A stretch of 64,000 nt of DNA from an uncultured Dehalococcoidia bacterium. GTDB lineage: Bacteria > Chloroflexota > Dehalococcoidia > Lucifugimonadales > UBA1127. Position 1 is the stretch's first letter; the number at the start of each line of letters is the position of its first letter. A model generated the notes under the pieces. That model was not told where the DNA came from. It made no database searches and saw only the letters and a program-made list of their open reading frames with translations. Below, piece by piece: positions 9,513 to 18,276 of the stretch. Location: contig OX638292.1 in NCBI GenBank assembly GCA_951812285.1, positions 2,193,001 to 2,257,000 of the forward strand, written 5' to 3'. The translations under genes and the position numbers were made by a program.

Positions 9513-9522
9513 GGGGACAGAG

Positions 9523-9816
9523 CTACACGCCCCGATAGACCTCGGACCGGTGGGCGAAACGCACAACCGTCACGTCTTCCCCTTCAATGCGGTATACCAT
9601 GCGGTAGTTCCCGATGCGTATCCGCCACCGCTGTTCCTCACCCTGCAACTGTCTCACCACGTCCTGCCCGGCCCCGGGGTTCTGTCGAGGGAAAGGGTCG
9701 TCCTCCAGACGCGAAAGTGCGGCGTCAAGATTGCGGCGCACAGCAGGACTAACAGATCTGTAAATCGAGGAAAATTCATCTTGCGCCCGCTTGGTGAAAC
9801 GGACGCTAAAGGCCAA
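9523..9816 (-). CDS. RelE/ParE-superfamily toxin
   Basis: A 97-aa basic protein with the RelE/ParE layout: SVRFTKRAQDEFSSI at the N-terminus, two helices (AVRRNLDAALSRLEDDPFP), then beta strands WRIRIGNYRMVYRIEGEDVTVVRFAHR. Members cleave mRNA on the ribosome or poison gyrase; which applies cannot be told here. Its start lies inside the end of the upstream gene (11-nt overlap), the normal arrangement for an antitoxin-toxin pair. Confidence 0.8.
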   Translation of the reverse strand: MAFSVRFTKRAQDEFSSIYRSVSPAVRRNLDAALSRLEDDPFPRQNPGAGQDVVRQLQGEEQRWRIRIGNYRMVYRIEGEDVTVVRFAHRSEVYRGV

Positions 9817-10471
9817 GGTTCGCCCTTACATCCTCAAGCGACACCCGTTCGCCATCGTCCTCGCCATAGTCTGCAGAGGCAAGGAAGACGTCTTCCACCT
9901 CAGTCATGCACATGTCAGCATACTCAGCGAGGGCCGAAATTGTCTGCGAGGTCGGGCCAGGCTCTGAAGCCATTGCCGAGACCAAGGCACGCTTCACCAG
10001 CAAGTATCGCAAGAAAGGACCCCTTGTCTTCTCGGCCAAGATTTCGTTCCTTTGGCGCTCAGTGTCATTCTGTTCTTCAATGAGTTGACGCTCCGTCCAG
10101 GCAACATACCCCTCTTCAGAGTCAAGGACACCTTGCCAATCTTCGTTTTCCCCTTTGTCGGGCAAAGCAATGCGTTGAACTAGGGGGCCATTTTCCCTCT
10201 CGGCCACTGCATAGTCTGCTGGAGAGACATCCAAGTTCCTGAGCGTTCCGACCCACTCCTCACCGAGGCGTCTGTATTCGGATTCACTCGCGGTTGCCAA
10301 CGCTTCGGCTTCCGAGCATGACGTCACCTGCGTCAGGGGCGTCGTAAGGGCCTCCACCTTGTCGTTTATGCGCCGTAGGGAGGCCAAAGCGGAGTCTGGA
10401 AGCCCGAGACCCAATGAGCCGTCTGCGACAGCAGTGGCTATTTCAGGTCGATGGTCAAAAATCGTCGTCAT
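9806..10471 (-). CDS. Unusually long antitoxin-like partner of the RelE-type toxin
   Basis: A 221-aa acidic protein encoded directly upstream of and overlapping the toxin. The last 20 or so residues (DDGERVSLEDVRANLGL) match the toxin-clasping tail typical of RelB/Phd-type antitoxins (VSLEEV..LGL). The preceding 195 residues are mostly charged helix (NDTERQRNEILAEKTRG) and I do not recognise a DNA-binding domain. Antitoxins of this type are usually 70-100 aa. The assignment rests on position, overlap and the tail motif; the N-terminal part has no assigned function. Confidence 0.6.
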   Translation of the reverse strand: MTTIFDHRPEIATAVADGSLGLGLPDSALASLRRINDKVEALTTPLTQVTSCSEAEALATASESEYRRLGEEWVGTLRNLDVSPADYAVAERENGPLVQRIALPDKGENEDWQGVLDSEEGYVAWTERQLIEEQNDTERQRNEILAEKTRGPFLRYLLVKRALVSAMASEPGPTSQTISALAEYADMCMTEVEDVFLASADYGEDDGERVSLEDVRANLGL

Positions 10472-10545
10472 TCTGCTTCAATCAACTAAGTGGATTGCCT
10501 ACCGCCAACTATACCAACCACCCCCGCGCCGCACAACGCGCACCC

Positions 10546-11484
10546 TCAAGAGAACCGCCCCATCACCTCGCCCGCAAACCCCTCGTACGTCTCCAGCAGC
10601 GCCTCCGGCCCGCATAGCGCGTTGATCACGAAGTGGCTCACGCCCGCCTCCGCGAACGCCTCGATGCTCTCGACGCAGTCCGCCGCCGAGCCCAGCAGCA
10701 GCGTGTCCGGGTCCAGCTCCCACGCGTCGTCCCCGAAGCGCTCCCGCATCGACCGCCGGACCTCCTCCATGGCCGCCTCCCGGCTGTCGCCCATGCACAG
10801 GTACATGTTGCATGACCACTCCAGCCGCGAGGGATCCCGTCCCAACCCCGCTGCCATCTCCTCGATCGCCGACTTCCCCGCGGCGTAGCCCTGCGGGGTC
10901 ATGCCATGCGGGTGGAACCCGTCGGCCCATTTCGCCGTCCGCTCCAGCATCCGCCTGGAGAACCGCCCGTTCCACATCGCGCCCGTCCAGATCGGCAGGT
11001 GCGGCTGCTGCACAGACCGCGGCTCCAGCGCCATGTCCTCCATCCGGTGGTGCGCCCCGCTGTGCGTCACCCGCTCCTCCGACAGCAGCCGCCGCACCAG
11101 CTCGAGCCCCTCGTCCGTCAGCGTCCGCCGGTCCTCCGGCCGCACCCCCTCGACGCCGAAGTCGTCGTTGAACACGCCGCCGGACCCCAGCCCGAGCACC
11201 ATCCGCCCGCCCGACAGCACGTCGATTGACGTCGCAATCTTCGCCGTCTGGTACGGCGACCGGAACGGCAGCACCGCGACACCCGTCCCAAGCCGCATCC
11301 GCTCCGTGTGCTGCGCGACCGCAGACAGCAGGATGAACGGGTCCAGCGTCGGCAGCGTCTCCAGCTCCGGCACGAAGAACGACCGGAATCCAAGCCCCTC
11401 CGTCCACCGCGCAAACTCCAGCGGCTCAATCACGCTGGACATGGAGACGCCGTTGTACTGCACCCCAAACAGGATCTGCGCCAT
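10546..11484 (-). CDS. LLM-class (F420-dependent type) oxidoreductase
   Basis: A 312-aa bacterial luciferase-like TIM-barrel flavoprotein. Seen: ILFGVQYNG at the first strand, FRSFFVPE, MRLGTGVAVLPFRSPYQTAK, RMVLGLGSGGVFNDDF and IWTGAMWNGRFSRRM. These are landmarks of the family that commonly uses F420. The start at 11484 is chosen over 11538 because a GGGGG ribosome site lies about 8 nt upstream. The natural substrate cannot be predicted. Confidence 0.85.
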   Translation of the reverse strand: MAQILFGVQYNGVSMSSVIEPLEFARWTEGLGFRSFFVPELETLPTLDPFILLSAVAQHTERMRLGTGVAVLPFRSPYQTAKIATSIDVLSGGRMVLGLGSGGVFNDDFGVEGVRPEDRRTLTDEGLELVRRLLSEERVTHSGAHHRMEDMALEPRSVQQPHLPIWTGAMWNGRFSRRMLERTAKWADGFHPHGMTPQGYAAGKSAIEEMAAGLGRDPSRLEWSCNMYLCMGDSREAAMEEVRRSMRERFGDDAWELDPDTLLLGSAADCVESIEAFAEAGVSHFVINALCGPEALLETYEGFAGEVMGRFS

Positions 11485-11506
11485 GTCAGTGCCCCCTGAA
11501 TCAATC

Positions 11507-11541
11507 GGGGTGCGCGGGCCAACTCCTGACCCGCGCACCCC
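11507..11541. terminator. 12-bp perfect hairpin, probable terminator
   Basis: GGGGTGCGCGGG (11507-11518) and CCCGCGCACCCC (11530-11541) form a perfect 12-bp stem between the membrane-protein gene and the LLM gene. No T-run follows, so it may work with Rho or be a processing structure. Confidence 0.4.
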
Positions 11542-11597
11542 GTGAGTACGATTTTCGTGAGGCCCCGCAGGCCTCGATTGGCCCTTATGCCTTGGCC

Positions 11598-12308
11598 TTA
11601 GGCCACGTCCGCCGTCAGCTCGCTCCGCCCCTTGTACATGCCCAGGCCGATGATGAACAGGCAGATCCCTCCGACATAGAGGACGGCGCTGTTCACGAAC
11701 AACAGGAGGTCAAGGCCCAGCTCCGGAGAGTTGAGCGCAATAATGAAGTTGACCAACCCGACGATCCCGCCGATCACAAGCAGGTAGCTGGCGATCTTGT
11801 ACACGTCCATCGAGCCGAACCGCGCCGCGAGCCCCAGGCCCGTCAGCAGCGTTGCTATCGGGAACACCGCCAGGAACATCATCGTGACCGCAATCGTGAC
11901 CACGTGCACTTCCAATGCCCCGGTCGCGAAGTCCAGCCCGGAGTGACCCAGCTCCTCGCGCTGCAGCAGGTGGATCGAGAAGTGTCGCATGCCCTGCGTC
12001 ACGACGAGGACGCTCCATTCAATGATGGATGCGACGATGCCGAACTGCAGCAGCCGTCCGGCCAGCCCTCCCTGGCTGCTCGCAAGTGGGTAGAGCCCCA
12101 GCACCCCGAATACCATGAGCATCATCGCGATGAGCGTGATGAACGTCATCCACTGCGCGAGGATCGCATTGTTCGCCCAGGCGTCCACCGTCGTGGTATA
12201 GTCAATCGGGTCCGCCATATCAATCAGGAAATTCCCCGGCATGAATGCGGACCCAATGAAAGCAAGGACCACGCCCAACATCAGTGCAAGACCCGCATGC
12301 CTGGTCAT
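11598..12308 (-). CDS. Hypothetical integral membrane protein
   Basis: A protein of about 236 aa with six or seven hydrophobic helices (LALMLGVVLAFIGSAF, WMTFITLIAMMLMVFGVLGL, VVTIAVTMMFLAVFPIATLL, YLLVIGGIVGLVNFIIAL, AVLYVGGICLFIIGLGM). I recognise no catalytic or transport motif. The start at 12308 is chosen because GGAGGGAG lies 5 nt upstream; the longer start at 12332 would place this ribosome site inside the gene. Confidence 0.7.
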   Translation of the reverse strand: MTRHAGLALMLGVVLAFIGSAFMPGNFLIDMADPIDYTTTVDAWANNAILAQWMTFITLIAMMLMVFGVLGLYPLASSQGGLAGRLLQFGIVASIIEWSVLVVTQGMRHFSIHLLQREELGHSGLDFATGALEVHVVTIAVTMMFLAVFPIATLLTGLGLAARFGSMDVYKIASYLLVIGGIVGLVNFIIALNSPELGLDLLLFVNSAVLYVGGICLFIIGLGMYKGRSELTADVA

Positions 12309-12612
12309 ATCTGCTCCCTCCTCTCTTGCCATACGCCCCGTATATGCGGACCCGCTCCAGCGCAGGCCACCTCACGCCCGTGCCCTCACAGGCCCCTACG
12401 CCGGGCAGCATAGCATCGGAAACAACCCCTCACAATAAAGTCTCAGCTACGAACCTCTAGTTGAGACCGAATGCCGCCTACCGCCGCGGCAAGCGCCGCG
12501 AACATGGTCATAAGGTTGACTTCCACGTGCTCGAACAATGGCTTCCAGTGCCCCTGGTGGCCCGCCGCCGCATTAGGGCCAAGGGCACGCGGGAGCGAAA
12601 AGGGAGATCTCG

Positions 12613-13116
12613 TCAGTCGGTCGCGCTCTGCGAATCGAGGAATGTCTTGCTCCCCGGCTTCTGCACTCCCAAGTATCTGGTCCCTGAGAACCCGCCCGCA
12701 AGATCGTCCCAGAACGAAGTCTTGATCTCCTCTGGGTAGATGGTCATCTCTGCCATCTCCCCCCTGGGCACGAACCTCACGTTCTTGATTACGTGGTCAA
12801 CGTCGAAAATGCCGGGATTGCTCCCCAATAATGGCGTCCCCACGTATGTAGTCGCAACGAAGAACACCTCGCAGTGGTGGTAGTCCGGCTCTACGAAATC
12901 TCGAATGTAAGCAATCCGGCCGAGCTCTACCGATAGCCCTGTCTCTTAGAGAGTCTCACGTAGGGCACATTCCAAAAGTGACTCCTCGCCTTCCACACCT
13001 CCACCCGGAGGCACCCACCATGACTCCCCTCTCTGGAGATCGTCATGTTGATGCTGCACAAGGAGTACCGAGTCGCCGTCCACAACTATCGCTGCCGCCC
13101 GAATCCTGTGCCGCAT
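12613..13116 (-). pseudogene. Nudix hydrolase interrupted by one nonsense codon
   Basis: Reading from ATG at 13116 gives a 167-codon Nudix protein in a single frame, with one TAA at codon 57 (12948-12946). The product opens RIRAAAIVVDGDSVLLVQH, continues WWVPPGGGVEGEESL, and reaches RETL-stop-ETGL. In the Nudix box (GX5EX7REUXEEXGU) the stop occupies the first Glu of the EE pair, so one GAA-to-TAA change explains it. The frame then continues intact for 110 codons to a natural stop at 12613. It is therefore a recent pseudogene or a sequencing error. An active enzyme would hydrolyse a nucleoside diphosphate derivative. Confidence 0.75.
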
Positions 13117-13138
13117 CAACTCCCTCCTGGACCTCCGT

Positions 13139-13639
13139 TCACCGCTGATTCAGTCTTCTCTGGATGAACCACGAAAAGTAACCATCGTACCTTTTCTGCA
13201 ATTCCTTCTTCATCCAATCACGTCCTGTAATCGTTCGGCGGCAACCTGGTGCCCCACAATTGCATCCCATCTCGTAGTCTTCGTCGTCCGTCATGGCATA
13301 GTCGATTGTGAGTTCCTCGTCCGAAGCGATGCCGCGCAATGCGACGAAGACAATCTGGCCTTGTACCCCGACGTTTGGGTCGCATGAATGGTTCATGTGA
13401 ATCATGCCTCCCTCACGCTCAGTTCGGGTAATAGGGCCAATGTGCAGGTCCTCAGTCACTTGAATCTCAGCAGGCCCGATGCGAAATTGGACTTCGTCCC
13501 TGTCCGCACGGGACATGACATACCCTCCTTTGACCACAACGATCTCGCCCTTGGTGATGGGTTCGTTTGCAAAGAGGCCTCTTCCGTCGATGTTGCTGGG
13601 GCGTTTCTCGGTCTTCGGGGAGAAGTAGGTCATATTCAT
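13139..13639 (-). CDS. SET-domain protein
   Basis: A 166-aa protein built from little more than a SET domain. Seen: GRGLFANEPITKGEIVVV, MIHMNHSCDPNVGVQ (the NHSC knot motif), ELTIDYAM, and a post-SET-like cysteine cluster CNCGAPGCRRTI. The family transfers methyl groups from SAM to protein lysines; bacterial targets are mostly unknown. ATG at 13639 sits 7 nt after AGGAG. The longer frame to 13786 overlaps the neighbouring methyltransferase gene and is not favoured. Confidence 0.8.
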   Translation of the reverse strand: MNMTYFSPKTEKRPSNIDGRGLFANEPITKGEIVVVKGGYVMSRADRDEVQFRIGPAEIQVTEDLHIGPITRTEREGGMIHMNHSCDPNVGVQGQIVFVALRGIASDEELTIDYAMTDDEDYEMGCNCGAPGCRRTITGRDWMKKELQKRYDGYFSWFIQRRLNQR

Positions 13640-13725
13640 TGGCATTCTCCTGTTACCTAGCCAAGGGAGGAAGCCGCAGTCAAGGGCCCACAAAGCCGTT
13701 CTACGGAACCCTGCCCCACCCCACC

Positions 13726-14640
13726 CTACGACCCCGCCAGCCACTCCTTCAGCGCCCGGATGTGCTCGGGCCTGGTGCCGCAGCACCCTCCGATGATCCG
13801 CGCCCCCTGTTCACTCCACCCCTTGGCGAACTCCAGGTACTGCTGCGGGTCCAGCGCATTCGCGAAGGGCGTTGGCCCCTCGTGGCCGGGAAAATGCGCG
13901 TACGCGCCGAAGGTCCCCGGCCAGTTCGCCTTGACGATCTCCAGCCCGGGCCCCGTGTTCTCCACCGGCGTGTGCATGATGAATACGGCTGCGACGTCCT
14001 TGCCCTTCATGGCATCCATGGCGTCCTGAAGTGTCTCGCCCCCATGCCTCCCTTGGATGCCCAGGTACAGCACGTCCTCAACCCGGACTATCGAGAGCCC
14101 TACCCACACCGGCAGACCCAACTCCTCCGCCGCTTCAACGACCGCCAGCGTGTCCGATATGCGGATCAACATCTCGCCGACCGCCACGTCTGGCCCGCCC
14201 TTGGCCATCTCCGCGAGCTGCTCCCGGTAGGTCTCCAGCGCTTGCTCATAGGGCACCGGCACCTCCGCGTGCTCCTTCGGGTGCATCGTTGACACCGACG
14301 CCGCGATCACCACCGAGTCCTCTTTACCGGCGTTCCTCCGTGCCTCCACCGCCGCCTCGATGCCCAGCTTGTTCGCCTCGGCCACCCTATCCCCAAGGCC
14401 GCCCTGTTCGAATAGGTCACGCCCAGTGGCAAAGGTGTTCGTAATGATGATCTCCGCGCCCGCCTCAATGTATTCCTGGTGAACATCCCTCACCAGCTCC
14501 GCATGCGAGAGCATCGGCCCCCCCGACCACGTCGTGGGGCTCACATACCCCCGAAACTGGAGCTCCGACCCCATGCCCCCGTCCATCAGGATCGTCTCCC
14601 CCGCCGCCAAACGGCCCTGCATCCTCTCAAAGTTGCTCAC
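13726..14640 (-). CDS. Homocysteine S-methyltransferase-family protein with altered zinc site
   Basis: A 304-aa (beta/alpha)8 protein. Seen: ILMDGGMGSELQFRG at strand 1, GAEIIITNTFATGRD, and the Cys pair in IIGGCCGTRPEHIRAL near the end. Family enzymes bind zinc through this CC pair plus an upstream Cys in a GxNC motif. Here the corresponding strand reads AAVFIMHTPVEN, so that Cys appears to be His. The start is a GTG at 14640, six nt after AAGGAG. It could be a methyltransferase with a modified site or a catalytically different relative. Confidence 0.8.
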   Translation of the reverse strand: MSNFERMQGRLAAGETILMDGGMGSELQFRGYVSPTTWSGGPMLSHAELVRDVHQEYIEAGAEIIITNTFATGRDLFEQGGLGDRVAEANKLGIEAAVEARRNAGKEDSVVIAASVSTMHPKEHAEVPVPYEQALETYREQLAEMAKGGPDVAVGEMLIRISDTLAVVEAAEELGLPVWVGLSIVRVEDVLYLGIQGRHGGETLQDAMDAMKGKDVAAVFIMHTPVENTGPGLEIVKANWPGTFGAYAHFPGHEGPTPFANALDPQQYLEFAKGWSEQGARIIGGCCGTRPEHIRALKEWLAGS

Positions 14641-14739
14641 GCTTCGCTCCTTGTGAAACCCCAATTCGCCCTTCCATCCGGGCGCCGCACATACATCCCA
14701 GAGGCGTGGTGTTCGGGCTTGCGTAATTCCGACTCCCAA

Positions 14740-15094
14740 TGCGGCTGACCCTCACCACAATGATACCCCGGAGTGCATCAACCTGCGTCGGGGCGAGCCG
14801 CAGACCCGCAAATGTCAGTGTGACAGCGCGTAGTGTGTGTATCCAATTCCGGCGGGCGCGTCGTCATGCCGAGGTTCGTGCGAGTCCTCACATAAGCCTT
14901 GGCGCGCGACCCTTCAACGTGGTCCAGTCTTGGGGAGCAGGCCATGTGCTCAGTGATCGCGAGTTTGAGACATGACTGACCTCAGACTAGTGAGCCGCCG
15001 CCTTAACGTTCCAAGTACACCATAGACACCCAAGAATCCGGTGCTCGGAACCAGAGGAATTGAGTCCCGCTTACCTGCCTACTACAATCCCCGC
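14740..15094. other. Intergenic stretch with no recognisable feature
   Basis: 355 bp between divergent genes. Short frames here have no recognisable similarity and no ribosome site. I see no strong promoter, hairpin or repeat. Confidence 0.4.
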
Positions 15095-15634
15095 ATGATG
15101 CACGCAGATGACGTCATCCAAGTCGTCAATGCCCTTGAAACGGCAGGAATTGACGTTTGGCTCCAGGGCGGTTGGGGAGTAGACGCGCTGCTGGGGGAAC
15201 AGACGCGCCCGCACGATGACCTGGATGTGATCATTAAGGCAGACGATATCCCACAAACAATGCAGGTAACTCGTGACTTGGGGTTCTCCTTGATGACAGA
15301 TGAACTGCCGCAGGGATTTGTGGTCCGTGATGAAACAGACCGAAGGATCGATTTCCATCCCGTCCGCTTCCGAAGCGACGGCAGCGCCGCTCAGCCGAGC
15401 ATTCGCGGCGGTGAATGGGTTTTCTCCGGACCTGGATTGCGAGGCATTGGGTCAATCAATGGCAGGAGCGTCCGATGCCTCACGCCTGATGAACAAGCTG
15501 TACGGGCAACCGACCAGCCGGGTGAAGAGGGCTATGTGCCTGACGAGACCGACAGAACGGATATGCAGCTGCTCCGTGAACGATTCGGCATACCACTCCC
15601 TTACCCATTAGACAGCAGTGAAGCACAGAGCTGA
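15095..15634 (+). CDS. Nucleotidyltransferase resembling lincosamide/aminoglycoside adenylyltransferases
   Basis: A 179-aa protein with the polymerase-beta-type nucleotidyltransferase core: VWLQGGWGVDALLG, then RPHDDLDVII supplying the metal-binding Asp pair, and a later Asp in RRIDFHPV. This layout is shared with LinA/Lnu and ANT(2'')-type enzymes that adenylylate antibiotics. Environmental homologues are common, so resistance is not implied. Two adjacent ATGs (15095, 15098) are possible starts; neither has a clear ribosome site. Confidence 0.7.
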   Translation: MMHADDVIQVVNALETAGIDVWLQGGWGVDALLGEQTRPHDDLDVIIKADDIPQTMQVTRDLGFSLMTDELPQGFVVRDETDRRIDFHPVRFRSDGSAAQPSIRGGEWVFSGPGLRGIGSINGRSVRCLTPDEQAVRATDQPGEEGYVPDETDRTDMQLLRERFGIPLPYPLDSSEAQS

Positions 15635-15655
15635 GAGCTGCGGAGTATCGTGACG

Positions 15656-15731
15656 TGGTGGAGATAGGGGGATTCGAACCCCCGACCCCTTGCATGCCAT
15701 GCAAGTGCTCTTCCAGCTGAGCTATATCCCC
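15656..15731 (-). tRNA. tRNA-Ala (anticodon GGC)
   Basis: A 76-nt cloverleaf on the minus strand. The acceptor arms are GGGGATA and TATCTCC, with discriminator A and an encoded CCA. The D-arm contains AGCTCAGCTGGAAGAGC. The anticodon stem CTTGC/GCAAG encloses ATGGCAT (anticodon GGC), and the T-arm is GGGGGTTCGAATCCCCC. A G3:U70 wobble, the universal tRNA-Ala identity element, is present. Confidence 0.95.
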
Positions 15732-15756
15732 ACGTACGCAACAAGAGAGGAATTCC

Positions 15757-15785
15757 ACTATAGCAAAGGCCCCTTTCCCGCACAA
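15757..15785 (-). promoter_or_regulatory. Promoter of tRNA-Ala
   Basis: Minus strand: TTGTGC (15785-15780), a 17-nt spacer and TATAGT (15762-15757), ending about 26 bp before the mature tRNA 5' end. Confidence 0.5.
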
Positions 15786-15953
15786 GTTGCGCCTGACCCC
15801 TCTACCATTTCCCTTGCGCGCGGGTTTATACTGTTGCCACGAACTACACATCCTCAGTGCGGAAGCCCAACATCCTGTGAACACCCCCTGAGCCGCCAGG
15901 GGTCGAACTTATCTGCCAGAGTGTCCAGGGGGACCCTGGGGAATGGGCAGACT

Positions 15954-17471
15954 ATGCAGATACCGGTTTCGGAAGACACTCGCAAACAGGAACTCTTCTC
16001 CCTCTGCGCCTCTCTCCTTGAAGGCCGTCCCCTCATAGTCGCCAGCAACCGCGGCCCCCTCGAGTTCCACATCAGCCCCGAGGGCAAGCCCCAGCCGCGC
16101 AGGGGCTCCGGCGCCGTCGTCACCGCCCTGAACTCCCTCGTCCAGCACTTCGAGTTCAGCTGGGTCGCCAACGCCATGGGCGAGGGCGACCGCCGCGCCC
16201 AGCAGGCCGCCGAGTCCTCCAACATCCCCTCGCCGTTGCCCAACCAGAAGGTGTCGGCTCGCTACGTCATCACCCCGCGCCGCGCCTACCACAAGTTCTA
16301 CAACGTCTTCTGCAACCCCCTCCTCTGGTTTCTCCAGCACTCCATGTGGAGCCCCGCCTACACGCCCAACCTCGACAGCACCGTCCACGACACCTGGGCC
16401 ACCGGCTACACCCCCGTCAACCAGGCTTTCGCCGACGCCATCATCGCCGAGGCCGCCGGCGGCCCGCCGCCCATCGTCATGCTCCACGACTACCACCTCT
16501 ACCTGACGCCAGGCATGGTGCGGCAGGAGCTCCCGGACGCTCTCATCACCCACTACCTCCACATCCCGTGGCCGTCCCTGCGCACGTGGCAGCTCCTGCC
16601 CGGCTACATCCGCACCGCCATCTGCTCGAGCCTCTGCGCTTGCGACGTCGTCGGCTTCCAGTCTCGCTGGGACGCCCGCGCCTTCCTCGAGTGCTGCGAG
16701 GCCTTCATCTCCGGCTCTGTGGTCGACTACACCGCCGCCACCGTCGAGGTCGACGGCCACTGCACTCACGTCCGCGCCTACCCCATGTCCATCGCCGTCG
16801 ACGAGGTCCGCGCCATCGCCGAGTCCCAGCGCGCCACCGAGTTCCACGGCAAGATCTCCGAGTACACCGCCAACCACACCATCGTCCGCGTCGACCGCGC
16901 GGAGCCCAACAAGAACATCACCCGCGGCTTCCGCGCCTACCAGACCATGCTGGAGTCCCACCCGGAGCTGAAGGAGGACGTCACCTTCCTCGCCTTCCTC
17001 GTCCCCTCCCGCACCCACACAAAGCAATATGAGCGCTACATGGAGGAGATTGAGGCCCTCGTCCGCCAGATCAACAACCTCCACGGCAGTCCCAACTGGC
17101 AGCCCATCCACGTCTTCACGGAGAACAACTACACCCAGGCCATCGCCGGCCTGCGCCTCTACGACACCCTCCTCGTCAACCCCGTCGTCGATGGCATGAA
17201 CCCCGTCGCCAAGGAGGGCCCCGTCGTCAACAACCGCCACGGCGTCCTCGTCCTCTCCGAGGGCTCCAGCGCCTACGAGCAGCTCCGCGACGGCGTCCTC
17301 GCCATCTCCCCCGCCGACATCGAGGGCACCGCCGACGCCCTCTACCAGTCCGTCGTCATGCCCGCCGAGGAGCGCGTCAGCCGCTCGGAGTTCCTCAACT
17401 CCGCCATAGAGCGCGAGGACTCCGTCCACTGGCTCCTCTCCCAGCTCCGCGACATCGCCTCCCTCAAGTAG
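15954..17471 (+). CDS. otsA: Alpha,alpha-trehalose-phosphate synthase (GT20)
   Basis: A 505-aa GT20 glycosyltransferase making trehalose-6-phosphate from UDP-glucose (or another NDP-glucose) and glucose-6-phosphate. Seen: the N-terminal loop LIVASNRGPLEF, the acceptor-side HDYHLYLTPGMVR, the R/K pair region VRVDRAEPNKNI, and the nucleotide-sugar site LLVNPVVDGMNPVAKEGPVV. The frame extends upstream to 15690 through the tRNA, so the first plausible start, ATG at 15954, is used. No otsB phosphatase gene is adjacent. The product is expected to serve in osmoprotection. Confidence 0.88.
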   Translation: MQIPVSEDTRKQELFSLCASLLEGRPLIVASNRGPLEFHISPEGKPQPRRGSGAVVTALNSLVQHFEFSWVANAMGEGDRRAQQAAESSNIPSPLPNQKVSARYVITPRRAYHKFYNVFCNPLLWFLQHSMWSPAYTPNLDSTVHDTWATGYTPVNQAFADAIIAEAAGGPPPIVMLHDYHLYLTPGMVRQELPDALITHYLHIPWPSLRTWQLLPGYIRTAICSSLCACDVVGFQSRWDARAFLECCEAFISGSVVDYTAATVEVDGHCTHVRAYPMSIAVDEVRAIAESQRATEFHGKISEYTANHTIVRVDRAEPNKNITRGFRAYQTMLESHPELKEDVTFLAFLVPSRTHTKQYERYMEEIEALVRQINNLHGSPNWQPIHVFTENNYTQAIAGLRLYDTLLVNPVVDGMNPVAKEGPVVNNRHGVLVLSEGSSAYEQLRDGVLAISPADIEGTADALYQSVVMPAEERVSRSEFLNSAIEREDSVHWLLSQLRDIASLK

Positions 17472-17503
17472 CCCCGGGAAGGCCGGCCCGAGCCCTCCAT
17501 ATC

Positions 17504-17532
17504 TTGCACGCGCCCTACGTCTGGTTTAGACT
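17504..17532 (+). promoter_or_regulatory. Promoter candidate for sod
   Basis: TTGCAC (17504-17509), a 17-nt spacer and TAGACT (17527-17532), giving a leader of about 75 nt before the GTG start. Confidence 0.35.
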
Positions 17533-17615
17533 ACCCCCGTCCTAGCGGTTAGCGCCGTCGTCGCCTGCGTCGTCTGGCGTCCGCCGCCAACGGAAACAGT
17601 CCAGAGGAGGAAACA

Positions 17616-18197
17616 GTGAAGCACGAGCTGCCCGATCTGCCATATGCGATGAACGCCCTGGCCCCCCACATCTCCGCGGAAACCCTGGAGTTCCACTACG
17701 GCAAGCACCACCAGGCCTACGTCAACAACCTGAACAACCTCATCCCAGGCACCGAGTTCGAGGAGTCCTCCCTTGAGGACATCATCGTCAAGGCCCCGGC
17801 CGGCACCATCTTCAACAACGCCGCCCAGGTCTGGAACCACACCCTCTACTGGAACAGCATGAGCCCCCAGGGCGGCGGCGACCCCTCCGGCGACGTCGCT
17901 GCGGCCATCAACGCCAACTTTGAGTCCTTTGAGGAGTTCAAGAAGCAGTTCACCCAGCGCGCCGCAACCAACTTCGGCTCCGGCTGGACCTGGCTCGTCA
18001 AGAACGCCGACGGCTCCCTCGCCATCGAGAACACCAGCAACGCCGGCAACCCCCTCACCAACGGCCAGACCCCCATCATCACCTGCGACGTCTGGGAGCA
18101 CGCCTACTACATCGACTACCGCAACGTCCGCGCCGAGTATCTCGAGGCATGGTGGCGCCTCGTCAACTGGGAGCTCGTCGCCAAGGGCATCGCCTAA
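17616..18197 (+). CDS. sodB: Superoxide dismutase, Fe/Mn family (Fe-type signature)
   Basis: A 193-aa cytoplasmic enzyme dismuting superoxide to peroxide and oxygen. Metal ligands are visible: His in LEFHYGKHHQAYV, His in AAQVWNHTLYW, and Asp plus His in TCDVWEHAYYIDY. The Gln in AAQVWNH is the outer-sphere residue typical of iron enzymes. The start is GTG at 17616, 5 nt after a strong GAGGAGG site. It ends in a hairpin shared with convergent hemL. Confidence 0.95.
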   Translation: MKHELPDLPYAMNALAPHISAETLEFHYGKHHQAYVNNLNNLIPGTEFEESSLEDIIVKAPAGTIFNNAAQVWNHTLYWNSMSPQGGGDPSGDVAAAINANFESFEEFKKQFTQRAATNFGSGWTWLVKNADGSLAIENTSNAGNPLTNGQTPIITCDVWEHAYYIDYRNVRAEYLEAWWRLVNWELVAKGIA

Positions 18198-18221
18198 CCG
18201 CAGCCTCTTTCGCAACAAGAA

Positions 18222-18253
18222 GGGCTCCAACCCCGAGCATGGGGTTGGAGCCC
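18222..18253. terminator. Bidirectional terminator between sod and the heme operon
   Basis: A perfect 13-bp inverted repeat, GGGCTCCAACCCC and GGGGTTGGAGCCC, around a 6-nt loop, lying between the stops of two convergent genes. Confidence 0.7.
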
Positions 18254-18276
18254 TCTGCATTCCCGTACGTCAGACG

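Noticed and set aside
10499..11407. 302-aa alternative frame in the LLM oxidoreductase locus
   Set aside because: Ala/Gly/Arg-rich frame-shifted translation of the real gene at 10546-11484.
15690..15953. N-terminal extension of the OtsA frame
   Set aside because: It reads through the tRNA-Ala gene and its promoter; homology starts at 15954.
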